A DNA stretch of 64,000 bases from Parapristionchus giblindavisi. Its lineage: Eukaryota; Nematoda; Chromadorea; Rhabditida; Diplogasteridae. Position 1 is the stretch's first letter. Every line of letters starts with the position of its first letter. Shown in pieces: positions 1 through 16,344 of this stretch. The notes beneath the pieces are model-generated. The model was not told the origin of the DNA. It ran no database searches and saw only the letters and a program-made list of their open reading frames with translations. Both the position numbers and the translations under genes were made by a program. The stretch covers positions 80,611-144,610 of the forward strand of contig CALSFV010000439.1 in the NCBI GenBank assembly GCA_943737045.1. Direction: 5' to 3'.

Positions 1-243
1 GTACAGTAATCCGAACTTTTTTTATCGATTTTCTTGCTTCTTCATCCAGTTGTAGCCGTTTCATATTATACTAATCAATACTCGTTTTGTGATGATCTTC
101 CCCTTTGCTGCCAGTACGGTATCCATATGCCTGATTATCCCTGATTATCCCTGATTACGGAACACTTTTAATATTTAAAATAATATTATTCTAATATTTT
201 TATTAACCATAATAATGTATCATAATCTCTTTTCTTAGCTTAA

Positions 244-2228
244 AACGCACTCTCCCTAACAGCGGAGGGGCAGCGGCAGGGGGAGGGCACAAAGTTTCAA
301 AATCATCCTAGACCGTTCATATTTGGTGGTTAGAGTCCCTAGGGGTGGGATACACTTCAGCCAAAAAATTGACTCGAAATATCGATTTTTGATCTACCAA
401 AAGTGAAAATTTCAAACTGATTTTTTCCAATCGTGTCATATATCATTCGAAAGAGCGTTGAAAGTTATGTAAAACTGACAAGTTTCAAAAGATTTCGTTC
501 ATTGGTTTTTGAGAAAACTCCGCTTTTATGAAAAATGGCCAGATTTTTTTCCTTTCATTAAATAGCAGACCACATTCCTATTATTTCCAGGCTCTGCGCA
601 GTTGATATTTTATGTAAAAATGGATGGGCTATCCGAATATCACAACTATTTTTACCATCTCCAAACTCAAACACGTCATATTGGCAAAAAACGAGAGTCT
701 TTTAACGCCCGAATCATCGACGCAGGTTCGAATCCTGCTGCGGGTGAAAATTTTTGCAAACTTTTTTTTGTTCCTTTCTGACTTCTAATCAACTTTTCCC
801 ATATTTTTAGACTGTTTAAAGTGGATTTCAGATCGAACAATATCTAAATTGCGATGTTCTGAAAGTGTAAGTTGCTTTTGAAAAATATTTATATTAATAA
901 ATACATTGAGACATCAAGCACAACCATCGTCATCATTTGAATCATCTTCCTCAACAGAGTTGACATCGGTAAGTTCTCCATCCATCAATTCAATTGTTTC
1001 TTCCATGTTGTTGAGCAGGGATACGCGCTCAAGACGAAGAAATTGGCAACTCGATAAACTGAAAAGGCGAAGGATTTTGTCATCAAGCTATTCGATGAGG
1101 GACTCGGGAACAAAAGTGTCAGCTGAAGATGGTGAGAAAAGAATGCGTGAATCGTTAAACCAGGATGGCTCGAGAATGTTTTCGCCCGAAGAAAGGTTGA
1201 GTGCTCGCCAGATCAGCTCATATTATAGTCGCATCAAATCTGCAAGAACCATGGCATCTGTTAACATTGACAAAAAGAGAAGGCAAAGTGGAATCAGAGC
1301 AAAACGTTCTACAATCGATGAGGAGAACGATGAACTAAATTTCGATACAGAATGGAGGAAATTGTTGATTGAATTGGATACGAACGAAGTTGATGCAATT
1401 GATGATGAAGCGTTGATATCTGATGCTGATCTTGTGGTCACTTCCATCAGAAACAACATAAATGAAATTTTCAACATGGAAGAAACAATTGAATTGATGG
1501 ATGGAGAACTTACCGATGTCAACTCTGTTGAGGAAGATGATTCAAATGATGACGATGGTTGTGCTTGATGTCTCAAATGTATTTATTAATATAAATATTT
1601 TTCAAAAGCAACTTACACTTTCAGAACATCGCAATTTAGATATTGTTCGATCTGAAATCCACTTTAAACAGTCTAAAAATATGGGAAAAGTTGATTAGAA
1701 GTCAGAAAGGAACAAAAAAAAGTTTGCAAAAATTTTCACCCGCAGCAGGATTCGAACCTGCGTCGATGATTCGGGCGTTAAAAGACTCTCGTTTTTTGCC
1801 AATATGACGTGTTTGAGTTTGGAGATAGTAAAAATAGTTGTGATATTCGGATAGCCCATCCATTTTTACATAAAATATCAACTGCGCAGAGCCTGGAAAT
1901 AATAGGAATGTGGTCTGCTATTTAATGAAAGGAAAAAAATCTGGCCATTTTTCATAAAAGCGGAGTTTTCTCAAAAACCAATGAACGAAATCTTTTGAAA
2001 CTTGTCAGTTTTACATAACTTTCAACGCTCTTTCGAATGATATATGACACGATTGGAGAAAATCAGTTTGAAATTTTCACTTTTGGTAGATCAAAAATCG
2101 ATATTTCGAGTCAATTTTTTGGCTGAAGTGTATCCCACCCCTAGGGACTCTAACCACCAAATATGAACGGTCTAGGATGATTTTGAAACTTTGTGCCCTC
2201 CCCCCTCCGCCCTTACAGAGAGCGCGTT
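244..2228. mobile_element. 2-kb TTAA-flanked foldback element with tRNA-like halves
   Basis: The two arms (about 244-1235 and 1240-2228) are near-perfect inverted copies, beginning AACGCACTCTC and ending GAGAGCGCGTT. It is flanked by TTAA at 240-243 and 2229-2232. The tandem copy of the same region has a single TTAA at 5396-5399 and no element, which proves the insertion and its target duplication. Each arm carries the 3' half of a tRNA-like sequence, with T-stem/loop GCAGGTTCGAATCCTGC near 722-740 and its mirror near 1745-1762. The apparent open frames at 906-1568 (+) and 1223-1576 (-) share the same N-terminus because of the palindrome, and I do not treat them as genes. Confidence 0.9.
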
Positions 2229-2309
2229 TTAAGCACTGTTGAAATTCCAATCTTATATATCAATGATATGTTTGCAAATGCGTACGTTTTACTGTATCGT
2301 TGCTACTCT

Positions 2310-2480
2310 GGTGTTTCAAAACTTAAAGTGTAGTTAAAATACGTCACTGACTCTAAGTCTGCTTTAAGTCTAACTTCAAGTGAGAGAACGACGAAATTCA
2401 TTACAGTATATACCCTACTTGAAGTAGACTTACGTCAATCTTGAAGTTACAAGTACACTTTAGTTTTGAAATACCAAAGT
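2310..2480. repeat. E-family inverted-repeat element (copy in unit 0)
   Basis: Ends CTCTGGTGTTTCAAAACTT and AGTTTTGAAATACCAAAGT form an inverted pair around an AAGTCTACTT-rich core. Related copies are at 5475-5650, 9845-10020, 12351-12558, 62534-62729, and a partial one at 46372-46500. Confidence 0.6.
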
Positions 2481-3237
2481 GTGCGACAGAAATCATAGTT
2501 CTCAGGTTCTTTTCTGCAGTTTGTATTTCTCATTAACCCCCCCCCCCCCTCCTGAAACCCATCTACCATCTTCCCTTTGCCAGTATTATGCTTGTGAATA
2601 TGTTTATTTGAAGGAATAAACAAACAATGCACAATTTCACTTCTTTTGTGGCACTATGTATTCATTAAAATAATTCATTTTGTTGATAAATGATAATGCA
2701 GTTGCATCTGTTGTTTGAACAAAGGGACTTCATAAATTATGGTGAATTGAGGGATATGAGCAATCAGTGGTTGAATAATAGCAGTTATCACGCATCAATC
2801 AAATAAGATTTCATCGATATCCAGCATTGTACTCGATCTAACTTAATTCCACTATAGATGAGCACATTTTTTATGAGTCTTGATCCAATAACGATATTCT
2901 GTGTATGATGTTTATTGAATAAAAATGAAGAACTTCGGAAATACCATAATATCTAGATCACTGCTTTGACACTGTCAAAAGAGCGGTGTTTGAGGAGTTT
3001 ACTAGGAAGAAATTCTTTACAGTCAGCACTAAAAACACTATTAGAACACCCGTCATTTTCATGTTCCACCCATATCTATAAAGATCTATCAAAGCGGCCA
3101 AGATTCGATTCAATTGATGTATGCTCGGTAGCGTTATCATTATTTACTTGCATATTTCTGTACGATATGGAACAGAAATATGCAAGTAAATAATGATAAC
3201 GCTATCGGCAAAACTCGAACTAATCTTATAATTTATC

Positions 3238-3354
<117 letters not shown>

Positions 3355-3530
3355 TTTTATACCTTCAAATGAACGCATCAGGGATGGGATCGGGAATATC
3401 TGTTAGATAGTCTTGTGAAGGATGTCCGTCGCCAAGGCGAATCGGTGAAATGTTGGGGGGGGTAGAGGAAGAGGCCGTAGGGAGAGGAAGTAGATTATTA
3501 TTATTATTAGTAGTAGTAGTAGTATTGTTC

Positions 3531-3742
<212 letters not shown>

Positions 3743-3875
3743 AATATTATTAGTATTTATTTAAATGTACAATCGTATATGTGACCTCAGCCCCGCTCAT
3801 AGGCTGATCAGCCGTTTAGTGGCAACCATTCCCTCCGTAATGGTTCGGTGCTTGAAAAGGCTATTGTATTGTAAA

Positions 3876-5137
<1,262 letters not shown>

Positions 5138-5156
5138 CCCACCGTACTCTTTGTCG

Positions 5157-6404
5157 GTACAGTAATCCGAACTTTTTTTATCGATTTTCTTGCTTCTTCA
5201 TCCAGTTGTAGCCGTTTCATATTATACTAATCAATACTCGTTTTGTGATGATCTTCCCCTTTGCTGCCAGTACGGTATCCATATGCCTGATTATCCCTGA
5301 TTATCCCTGATTACGGAACACTTTTAATATTTAAAATAATATTATTCTAATATTTTTATTAACCATAATAATGTATCATAATCTCTTTTCTTAGCTTAAG
5401 CACTGTTGAAATTCCAATCTTATATATCAATGATATGTTTGCAAATGCGTACGTTTTACTGTATCGTTGCTACTCTGGTGTTTCAAAACTTAAAGTGTAG
5501 TTAAAATACGTCACTGACTCTAAGTCTGCTTTAAGTCTAACTTCAAGTGAGAGAACGACGAAATTCATTACAGTATATACCCTACTTGAAGTAGACTTAC
5601 GTCAATCTTGAAGTTACAAGTACACTTTAGTTTTGAAATACCAAAGTGTGCGACAGAAATCATAGTTCTCAGGTTCTTTTCTGCAGTTTGTATTTCTCAT
5701 TAACCCCCCCCCCCCCTCCTGAAACCCATCTACCATCTTCCCTTTGCCAGTATTATGCTTGTGAATATGTTTATTTGAAGGAATAAACAAACAATGCATA
5801 ATTTCACTTCTTTTGTGGCACTGTGTATTCATTAAAATAATTCATTTTGTTGATAAATGATAATGCAGTTGCATCTGTTGTTTGAACAAAGGGACTTCAT
5901 AAATTATGGTGAATTGAGGGATATGAGCTATCAATGGTTGAATAATAGCAGTTATCACGCATCAATCAAATAAGATTTCATCGATATCCAGCATTGTACT
6001 CGATCTAACTTAATTCCATTATAGATGAGCACATTTTTTATGAGTCTTGATCCAATAACGATATTCTGTGTATGATGTTTATTGAATAAAAATGAAGAAC
6101 TTCGGAAATACCATAATATCTAGATCACTGCTTTGACACTGTCAAAAGAGCGGTGTTTGAGGAGTTTACTAGGAAGAAATTCTTTACAGTCAGCACTAAA
6201 AACACTATTAGAACACCCGTCATTTTCATGTTCCACCCATATCTATAAAGATCTATCAAAGCGGCCCAGATTCGATTCAATTGATGCATGCTCGGTAGCG
6301 TTATCATTATTTACTTGCATATTTCTGTACGATATGGAACAGAAATATGCAAGTAAATAATGATAACGCTATCGGCAAAACTCGAACTAATCTTATAATT
6401 TATC

Positions 6405-6476
<72 letters not shown>

Positions 6477-6615
6477 TTTTATACCTTCAAATGAACGCAT
6501 CAGGGATGGGATCGGGAATATCTATTAGATAGTCTTGTGAAGGATGTCCGTCGCCAAGGCGAATCGGTGAAATGTTGGGGGGGGGGTAGAGGAAGAGGCC
6601 GTAGGGAGAGGAAGT
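5157..6615 (+). repeat. 3' flank of tandem unit 1
   Basis: Co-linear with window bases 1-3490 but lacking the 2-kb foldback, whose empty TTAA site is at 5396-5399. Contains an E-family inverted repeat (5475-5650), a poly-C run near 5704 and an AAT tract at 6405-6474. No gene is seen. Confidence 0.9.
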
Positions 6616-6939
6616 CACGGCGGTTCAATGATAGTAACTAAGGAGCTCCCGCAATCTCAAACTGAGTATCGCAAACTGAGGGATCCTCCCGGCGCGAAAG
6701 TTAGATACGATATGAATGAGCGCTGCTCGCCATACGACGCTTCAGACTAGAGCTATCATCGAGTTTTAAGAGTTGCGACACATGCTGATATGGTTTAGTG
6801 GCTAAAGCTTTTGTGTGGCGATCCGAACCTCGTGGGTTCGAATCCAGCTCGGTGCAAATCAACTTTGCTGATTTTTCATAGTGCGGGAGGCTTCAAGCCA
6901 AAGTTAAATGTAGGAGTTGTCCTCCAATGAACCGCCGTG
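6616..6939 (+). mobile_element. 324-bp inverted-repeat element containing a tRNA-like sequence
   Basis: Ends CACGGCGGTTCA and TGAACCGCCGTG, flanked by GAAGT at 6611-6615 and 6940-6944. The tandem partner near 3490 has an uninterrupted GAAGT, so the empty site is visible. Inside, near 6786-6860, is a tRNA-like stretch with an A box (TGGTTTAGTGGCTAAAG) and a B box (GGGTTCGAATCC). The acceptor stem does not pair well, so this is not a normal tRNA gene. Confidence 0.8.
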
Positions 6940-6983
6940 GAAGTAGATTATTATTATTATTAGTAGTAGTAGTAGTATTGTTC

Positions 6984-7027
<44 letters not shown>

Positions 7028-7130
7028 ATTATTAGTATTTATTTAAATGTACAATCGTATATGTGACCTCAGCCCCGCTCATAGGCTGATCAGCCGAAAC
7101 TTGAACAATGGTATTGTATTGCACATACGT

Positions 7131-7253
7131 CGGCACCACTGCCGCTAGCGCAATACACCCCCGAGAAAAATCACTCAAAATGACTTATAAATGCTAAATT
7201 TTATGCCTCCGACCCCCCGATTTTCAATTCCAGCGGCAATGCCCGCCCACGTA
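7131..7253. mobile_element. K-family small inverted-repeat element
   Basis: Ends TACGTCGGCACCACTGCCGC and GCGGCAATGCCCGCCCACGTA form an inverted pair. A second copy with the same ends lies at 22681-22887 in an intron of the glycogen synthase copy. Confidence 0.65.
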
Positions 7254-7289
7254 TGATTATTATTATTATTAAATTATTTATTTAAATTT

Positions 7290-7400
7290 GCGATCGTTTA
7301 CGTGATCTCAGCACGCTCACAGACTAATCAGCCGTTTAGTGGCAACCATTCCCTCCGTAATGGTTCGGTGCTTGAAAAGGCTATTGTATTGTAAAAAGTA
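7290..7400 (+). repeat. dispersed repeat block shared with 3775-3877
   Basis: The stretch containing GGCAACCATTCCCTCCGTAA and GCTATTGTATTG is repeated at 3775-3877. It could be a retroposon tail, as it sits next to ATT tracts. No coding signal. Confidence 0.6.
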
Positions 7401-7629
7401 AAACTAAACTAGTTTAAATACAAATTGATTCGAAATAAATGTTACATGTAATTTGATTGGAATTGTCATTCCTGTCATAAATTGGAATCTATTTGGTACT
7501 GCTGTCCTATGAATTTTGGTAAGCGCTAATTCACCGGGTTCCGAGCGTCTATTCGTATACTGCTGCTACACCTTTTGCTATCATATCATTGATGATTATA
7601 TCGTATAACTGCTTTATCGTCGGCCAAAA

Positions 7630-9475
<1,846 letters not shown>

Positions 9476-9487
9476 CCTACCGCACCC

Positions 9488-10660
9488 TTTGTCGCTACAG
9501 TAACCCGAACTGTTATCGATTTTTTGCTTCTTCATCCAGTTTTAACCATTTCGTATTATACTAATTTGTAATCAATACTCGTTTTGATCTGATGATCTTC
9601 ACTTTCGCTGCCAGTACAGTATCCCTATGCCTGATTACCCTGATAGCCCATGAGTATCCCTGATTGCGGAACACTGAACCTATGTTTTATTCTTTAAGTA
9701 ATATTTAAAAAAAATTCATTCTAATAATTTTATTAACAATGATGTATCATAATCTCATTTCTTAGCTTGCGTATTGTTGAAATTCCAATCTTATATATCA
9801 ATGATCTGTTTGTAAATGCGTACGTTTTACTGTATCGTTTATACTCTGGTATATCAAAACTTAAAGAGTACTTAAGATAAGTCACTGACTTTAAGTCTTC
9901 TTTAAGTCTACTTCAAGTGAGAGAACATTTTACGAAATCCAGTACAGTTTATGCCATCCTCGCAGTAGAACCTCAAGTGAAAATGGCAAGTACACTTTAG
10001 TTTTGAAATACCAGAGTGTGCGACAAAAATCATACTTCACAGGATCATTTCTGTAGTTTGTATTTCTCATTTTCGCCCCCCCCCCCCCCCTTAAACCCAT
10101 CTATCATCTTACCTTTACCAATAATATGCTTGTGAATACATTTAATTGATGGAATAAAGAAATAATGCATAATTTCACTTGTTTTGCATCTTTATTCATT
10201 AAAATAACTCATTTTGCTGATAAATGATAATGCAGCTGCATCTGTTGTTTGAACAAAAATGGCTTTATAAACAATTATAAATTGAGGAATCAGCAATCAA
10301 TGGTTGAATAATAACAATTATCACGCATCAATCAAATAAGATTTCATCGATATCCAGCACTTTATCTAACTTAGTTCCATTATAGACGAGCAAAGTTTTT
10401 ATGAATCTTGATCCAATAACGGTGTTCTATATATAATGCTTATTGAATAAAAATGAAGAACTGCGAAATTCTATAATATCTAGATCACTGCTTTGACACT
10501 ATTACAAAAGAGCGGGGTTTGGCGAGTTTAATAGGAAGAAATTCTTTACAGTCAACACTAAAACACTATTAGAATACCAGTCATTTTCATGTTCCAATCA
10601 TCTCTATAAAGATATAAAAGCGACCCAAATTTGATAAAATCGATATCGTAGGCGATATAA
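9488..10660 (+). repeat. 3' flank of tandem unit 2 (most diverged)
   Basis: Recognisably the same order as 1-3230 and 5157-6400 but with many substitutions and small indels, including a poly-C run near 10077. It lacks both the AAT tract and the foldback. No gene seen. Confidence 0.8.
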
Positions 10661-10759
10661 TAATAATAACTTTATTATGCTGGTACGTAATAAACAATAC
10701 ATAGGACACAAACAAGAAACATGGTTTTATACATAATTTACTATGCCACGACGGGGCAA

Positions 10760-11120
10760 ACTACCGTAATCTACCGTAACCCTGTTCGGTGGGTCAGATC
10801 AAGTTCGGTGGGTCAGATTTCACTACAAACTGTCGGAATGGCCACAACATGTGCGTTATCATTATGAGCTATTGCAAACTACCGTAACCAGGTTCGGTGG
10901 GTCAGATCTCATTATAAATTGTCCAAACGGTCACTATGTGCGGAGTATGATTATGAGTTATTGTGAACTACCGTAATCCACCGTAATCCGGTTCGGTGGG
11001 TCAGATCAAGTACGATGTGTCATATTTCACTAAAAAGTGTCCAAATGGTAGTTTACAATAACTCATAATCATACCACGCGCATAGTAATCAATTTTTAGT
11101 GAAATCTGGCCCATCGCACT
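10760..11120 (+). repeat. CTACCGTAA / GGTTCGGTGGGTCAGAT repeat cluster
   Basis: Several imperfect copies of a motif pairing CTACCGTAATC with GGTTCGGTGGGTCAGAT, one of them inverted near 11040-11120. Related words recur at 24190-24370. No coding potential. Confidence 0.6.
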
Positions 11121-11359
11121 TTAGATCCAAATTGTGATAGAATATCAATAGGGGGGATCTGCATTAGAATTTACTCACATAAACCTTCGTCACCGTCGCC
11201 ACGAAGATCCACGAAAATACTGTGTTGTTGTCAGTTATGCGAATCGCAGCGAAAATGTGGTTGATGAGTGTCGTATATTACCAATCCATCATTTTCGTGT
11301 GTTAGAAACTTTTCTCAATGCAGTGATTTCTTCTTTCCGTATATCATAATCCTCTGGTG

Positions 11360-11610
11360 TTGAAATCCTTGCATGATCACGAATACAAGTATAATCATGC
11401 ATGATTCGACATTCCATGCATGATCATGCATGGAATATCCATCGTTCGTGATCATGCAGGGATCTTCCGTGATCATGCACGAATTTTCCGTGATCATGCA
11501 TGGAATGACAGAATCCATGCATGATCACGGATAATCCATGCATGATTCGAGTATACTCCATGCATGATCATGCCACTAATTGCACGAATTTTACTTGGAT
11601 CATGCATGGA
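11360..11610. repeat. cluster of TGATCATGCATGGA palindromic words
   Basis: At least ten copies of CATGATC/GATCATG-containing words in both orientations, such as TGATCATGCATGG, separated by 10-30 bp. Neither tandem period nor CRISPR-like regularity is present. Confidence 0.7.
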
Positions 11611-11963
11611 TTCAAACACCTGAGTCGATTATCGCGAAATCCACTTTGAATATCCTGTCGCGAGGATTCCACAGTTTATGCTTTTCAATGACAACGTTGT
11701 GTGGAATACCATTACTATGTTATTTGTTAATGTTCACATTTATCTATCCGTGTCAGTTGGGGCGCTGAAAACAGTAGTAAGATTTATGTATACCACTCTC
11801 TTGATGACGTCGCCTTAGGAAATCTAGGCGAAATTCAACAACACTGATTTCGGGACTGTACATCAACATTCGTGAAAAAAAAACTGCAAAACAAATCATG
11901 ACTATTTTGTTTATCAATTTACACAAATATTGTGAAGATAATATGAATGAATTCGATAAAAGC

Positions 11964-13296
11964 TTATTGTAAACTGCACAATCCGCTCTTTGCCTTCTTT
12001 CCCTTATCTGCACCATCCACAAATAGTTCAAGAAGTTCACTATATCCATCAATTGAGTTGATATTCTCATCTATAAAACACATTATATTCTCGTCCGTAA
12101 TATACATTAAAGAATAGCTAAAATGATCTTACCTCTTTCCTTTTCTGTAATCTCCCAAATTGATTTTTTCATACTACGAAGAAGATAGAATGTGTGCATG
12201 TCACCTGAATCCGGATATTATTATCATAACCTTATATTTAGCCAATTCGATGGATAACCTTTTCCTTTAATAGGGACCAATCCTCTTGATTCGAATTCGA
12301 AACGACCAGTTCTTTGGGCGAAGCGAAAACAATTAAATTATATGAAACTTCTCTGGTATTTCGAAACTTAAAGTCTACTTAAACTACGTCACAGACTTAA
12401 AGTAGACTTTAAGTAAACTTAAAGTGAAAGAACATTTGACGACATGCATTACAGCATACCACACCACTTTAAGTAGACTTACGTTTAACTTTAAGTAGAC
12501 TTACAAGTCTACTTCAAGTGATAACTTTAAGTAGACTTTAAGTTTCGAAATACCAGAGTTTAACAAATGCGTAATAGATCTTACTGCATCGCTGCTTCAC
12601 TGCAGTGAATTCTTCCAATAGGAGAATGAGATTCCATTCGAGATGCTGTATTGACAGTGTCACCAAACAGACAATATCTTCAATGTATTGTATTGTGCGT
12701 ATAAAATGTACTTGCATAAGAAAATGACAAACGGTGCTAACGAACGGAAGTCACAATCGAGAGGCGGGCGAGATGTAGCCCTCAACATCTCGCCCCGCCT
12801 CTCGATTGTCTCTCCGCTGCCTCTCTCTAACCCGGCTGACCTTCGCCGCGCGCTACATGATATATATAATCTTTTATATATATCATGAATCGCGCGGCGA
12901 AGGTTGTCATAGTTTCTGAACCATGCAAAACAAGAAAGTCTCTTCTACAAATAAAACAAGTCATTTTTATACGCTCAATATATAGATGAACATATAGGAT
13001 GACAAATTCACTGTGTTACCTTGGCATTTTAGCTCCAACAACTCCTGCTACGACAGGTCCCGAGTGAATTCCAGCTCTGATTGCTAAAGGTTTCTTCTCA
13101 ATAGGATCGCATACAGTAGTGGCTGCATAGAGCATTCCGAGAGCGAGGTGACAAATACGTTCACAATGATCATCACAAGCCTAATATTCTTCCTTTATTT
13201 TTTGATATTTAAAATTTTAATATAATGAAATAAACAAACTTCAGGTATTCCTCCAACAGACATGTACGAATCTCCTACAGTCTCTACCTTATACGC
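11964..13296 (-). CDS. Intact 3' portion of the guanylate cyclase: catalytic domain end and C-tail
   Basis: Six exons read continuously: 13240-13296 ([19 protein letters not shown]), 13020-13180 (including [19 protein letters not shown]), 12585-12677 ([17 protein letters not shown]), 12259-12311 (FEFESRG...PIKGKG), 12133-12204 ([18 protein letters not shown]) and 11964-12070 (ending KSGLCSLQ, stop). Phases close exactly at every junction. The second metal-binding Asp (GDSYM) and the transition-state Asn and Arg (NTASR) are present. These residues are known for the class III cyclase family; activity of this copy is not implied because the upstream half is damaged. Confidence 0.85.
12351..12558. 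mobile_element. E-family inverted-repeat element in a cyclase intron
   Basis: Ends CTCTGGTATTTCGAAACTTA and AAGTTTCGAAATACCAGAG; the core is built from AAGTAGACTT words in both orientations. It lies in the intron between the cyclase exons at 12311 and 12585. The copy at 62534-62729 has the same ends but a different word family (ACTAGTAGTTTACT) in its core. Confidence 0.75.
12693..12978 (+). mobile_element. F-family TA-flanked inverted-repeat element at a cyclase acceptor
   Basis: Inverted ends TTGTGCGTATAAAATG and the complement of ATTTTTATACGCTCAA, flanked by TA. An internal palindrome pairs CAATCGAGAGGCGGGCGAGA with its complement. The element stops 15 bp from the cyclase exon that starts at 12677, so it supplies most of the acceptor's upstream tract. 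Other copies are at 61805-62060 (+) and 62893-63126 (-). Confidence 0.8.
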
Positions 13297-13530
13297 CTAA
13301 AATTATCACTGTTTGTAGGGTAAAATGTTTACATTAGGACCGAGAAATGTAAATGAAACATTCGATGTATAATACGCTAACAGAGTTAACGAACCCATCG
13401 GGATATTTTAGTGTAAGAGACAGCATGCACTTTCGAATCAGCCCAGAAAGCCAAATTTCAATATCGATTTTCTCACAGCTCATTGTCAGGTCGTTTAAGC
13501 ACTGTCTAAAAACGGTTTTGCAATCAGCAT

Positions 13531-13724
13531 ATAGCACGCTGTAAACTAAAAATTTTGCACCAAGTGCATGGCAATTTTCTGTTCACTTTTTCTGCTTCTT
13601 CGTTCTCGTTTACCGGTCTGAAAGTGGCATAAACAGACCGGTAAACGAGAACGAAGAAGCAGAAAAAAGTGGACAGAAAATTGCCATGCACCTGGTGCAA
13701 AATTTTTAGTTTACAGCGTGCTAT
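13531..13724. repeat. 194-bp hairpin in a cyclase intron
   Basis: Near-perfect inverted repeat beginning ATAGCACGCTGTAAACT and ending with its complement, with arms of about 90 bp around a short loop near 13628. It lies in the intron between cyclase exons 13296 and 16200, immediately before the foldback at 13725. Confidence 0.85.
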
Positions 13725-14701
13725 GAGGCCGTTTGTGTAAGAGTCGAACAAGGGTTGGCACAGGCCAAAAATTTTGATATCCTCAAAACTTGTTTATAGG
13801 GGTTATCGACCATGCTGATGAAGATAGGCATAGTCATTTTGGCTCCAGTGGTCCCGCAACGCCTGGGCGGGATTACGGTAAGATCACGTTTTCAGGCCAT
13901 TCTCGGTCCATGGTAGTGCTAGAGGTATAAAAATTGGGCTCCTAGGACAGAATTCGATGGCGATGATGTCTGTCTACTTCATTTGTTTTGAAAATTTTCC
14001 AAAAGGTCACAACTGGATATTTTGATGGAGACGTTTGCGCCCCAGACGAGTATGACAGTTCGAACCGGCGTGACGAGAGGATCACAACGATGTATTATGA
14101 GCCCATATCTCCAATATTGCCTCGATATAGTGTCTGCAAAATCATCTCTCGTTGTATGCGTCTCTCTATTCCGCGCGCTCTCTCGGCACTCTCTCATTTC
14201 GCCGCGCTCTCTCGAGAGTGCGAGAGAGCGCGCGGAATTGAGAGAGTCCTCTTGTTTACCTCTTTCGCATATCACTATATCGAGGCAATATTGAGATGGC
14301 AATGGTGATATGGGCTCATAATACATCGTTGTGATCCTCTCGTCACGCCGGTTCGAACTGTCATACTCGTCTGGGGCGCAAACGTCTCCATCAAAATTTC
14401 CAGTTGTGACCTTTTGGAAAATTTTCAAAACAAATGAAGTATACAGCCATCATCGCCATCGAATTCTGTCCTAGGAGCCCAATTTTCATACCTCTAGCAC
14501 TACCATGGACCGAGAAAGGCCTGAAAACGTGATCTTACCGTAATCCCGCCCAGGCGTTGCGGGACCACTGGAGCCAAAATGGCTATGCCTATCTTCATCA
14601 GCATGGTCGATAACGCCTATACACAAGTTTTGAGGGTATCAAAATTTTTGGCCTGTGCCAACCCTCTCCCAGATTTGCCCGACTCTTACACAAACGGCCT
14701 C
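13725..14701. mobile_element. 977-bp foldback element, CTAT-flanked
   Basis: Arms beginning GAGGCCGTTTGTGTAAGAG and ending with its complement, meeting near 14215 in a GCGAGAGAGC-rich centre. CTAT occurs on both sides (13721-13724, 14702-14705). Mirror-image open frames at 13979-14428 (-) and 13988-14308 (+) are a by-product of the palindrome. Confidence 0.85.
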
Positions 14702-14708
14702 CTATATA

Positions 14709-16104
14709 CAGTAGCGGTCAAAAGTATTCGTCCATAACTTTGCAAAGTCATAACTTTTGACTCAGATGAGCAATCGGGCTCATCTTTTGGCAGGATACTA
14801 TAGTACTAGTGGGCATCATATTGTACTCCTTTTGTTATAATACGTCGTCGTACTGCTGTGTAGTGATCCTGGAACCCCTCTGTACTTACTCAGCGATAAT
14901 TATTTCCTCAGCTGGATTTTTCTGAGACTTTTTCTTAACAGTGTATGGACAACATTTACTGGGGAGTATAATACGCTATGGTATCCATTCAAGCTAATTC
15001 ATTCCTTTGAGAAAATCGAAATTTTCGACACCCTTGAATTTGGGCTAAAATGTCATAACTCTGTGTTCAGTGAAGCTACAGGGTACAAAGTTGGTAAAGA
15101 TAATAGTCCATGAGTGATACAAAACCTGGCCGAGTATGAGCCGCATCGGATGAATTTTGAGAAATTTCAAAAATTTATTGTTATCATTTTTGAGGCACAG
15201 GAAGTACCTGCTCAGGATAATTTCTATTCTGTTTGACAGCCAGATGTCTTCTATATATAGTAGACGACAATTTACTATTGTTTCATGAAAGCGCGAGTTC
15301 TTCAAGAGAAGTTATAATTGGATAAATGCGGTAGAAAATCGTAAGGACACGAATTTTTCAGGACATAAAACAAAATAAAATGATTTTTTGGGTAACTAAA
15401 AGAGCATCGATAGCGATTCTACTATATTGATAATCTTCTTTCTTCATGATAATTATCGTGGCAATGTCTGAGCCTAATCGGACAAATTCTGAGAATTTCG
15501 AAAAAATACTGACAAAAATCATAACTATTTTCTACCTCCTTTCTCCAACTATAAGTTTTCTTTAAGGACTCGAAATTTCGCGAAACAATAGCAAACTGTC
15601 ATCTACTATATATAGAAGGCACCTGGCTGTCAAACAGAATAGAAATTATCCTGAGCAGGTACTTCCTGTGCCTCGAAAAATGATAAAAATAAATTTTTGA
15701 AATTTCTCAAAATTCATCCGATCCGGCTCATACTCGGCCAGGTTTTGTATCACTCATGGACTATTATCTCTACCAAGTTTGTACCCTGCAGCTTCACTGA
15801 ATACAAAGTTATGACATTTTTGCCCAAATTCGAGGGTGTCGAAAATTTCGATTTTCTTAAAGGAATGAATTAGCTTGAATGAATACCATAGCGTATTCTA
15901 CTCCCCAGTAAATGTTGTTCATACACTGTTAAGAACCAGTCTCAGAAAAATCCAGCTGAGGAAATAATTATCGCTGATTAACGGGAGTACAATATGATGC
16001 CCACTAGTACTATAGTATCCTGCCAAAAGATGAACCCGATTGCTCATCTGAGTCGAAAGTTATGACATTGCAAAATTTTGGACGAATACTTTTGACCGCT
16101 ACTG
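14709..16104. mobile_element. 1.4-kb foldback with Tc1/mariner-like ends
   Basis: Ends CAGTAGCGGTCAAAAGTATT and its complement, each flanked by TA (14707-14708, 16105-16106). The CAGT...GGTCAAAAGTAT pattern resembles Tc1-type termini. Arms of about 690 bp meet near 15400. No transposase is seen, so it is non-autonomous. Confidence 0.85.
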
Positions 16105-16344
16105 TATAACTAAATGTAGTCACACCATTGACATCTCATAAGGCCAGGCCGAATTGAGACCATTCCCTTGTAAGCAAATAATCATGCAATATAACCTACA
16201 CTCTGAAGTACAACCAAACGATCGAATTTAGTAAAGAGTTCATTGAGAAGAAAGACGACATCTTTCGGTGAACAATTGGGTACAATCAATTGAAAGTTGG
16301 GAACATCTGAGAACATTACAGTCGCCTGCTCGTATTCACCTTAA

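Noticed and set aside
906..1568. 220-codon open frame as a gene
   Set aside because: It spans the centre of a foldback element, and the opposite strand encodes the same N-terminus. The frame is a by-product of the palindrome and resembles no family I know.
11360..11610. CRISPR-like array
   Set aside because: Repeated words are short, in both orientations and irregularly spaced, in a eukaryotic sequence.
13979..14428. 149-codon minus-strand frame
   Set aside because: Mirror-image frames in the arms of the 977-bp foldback.
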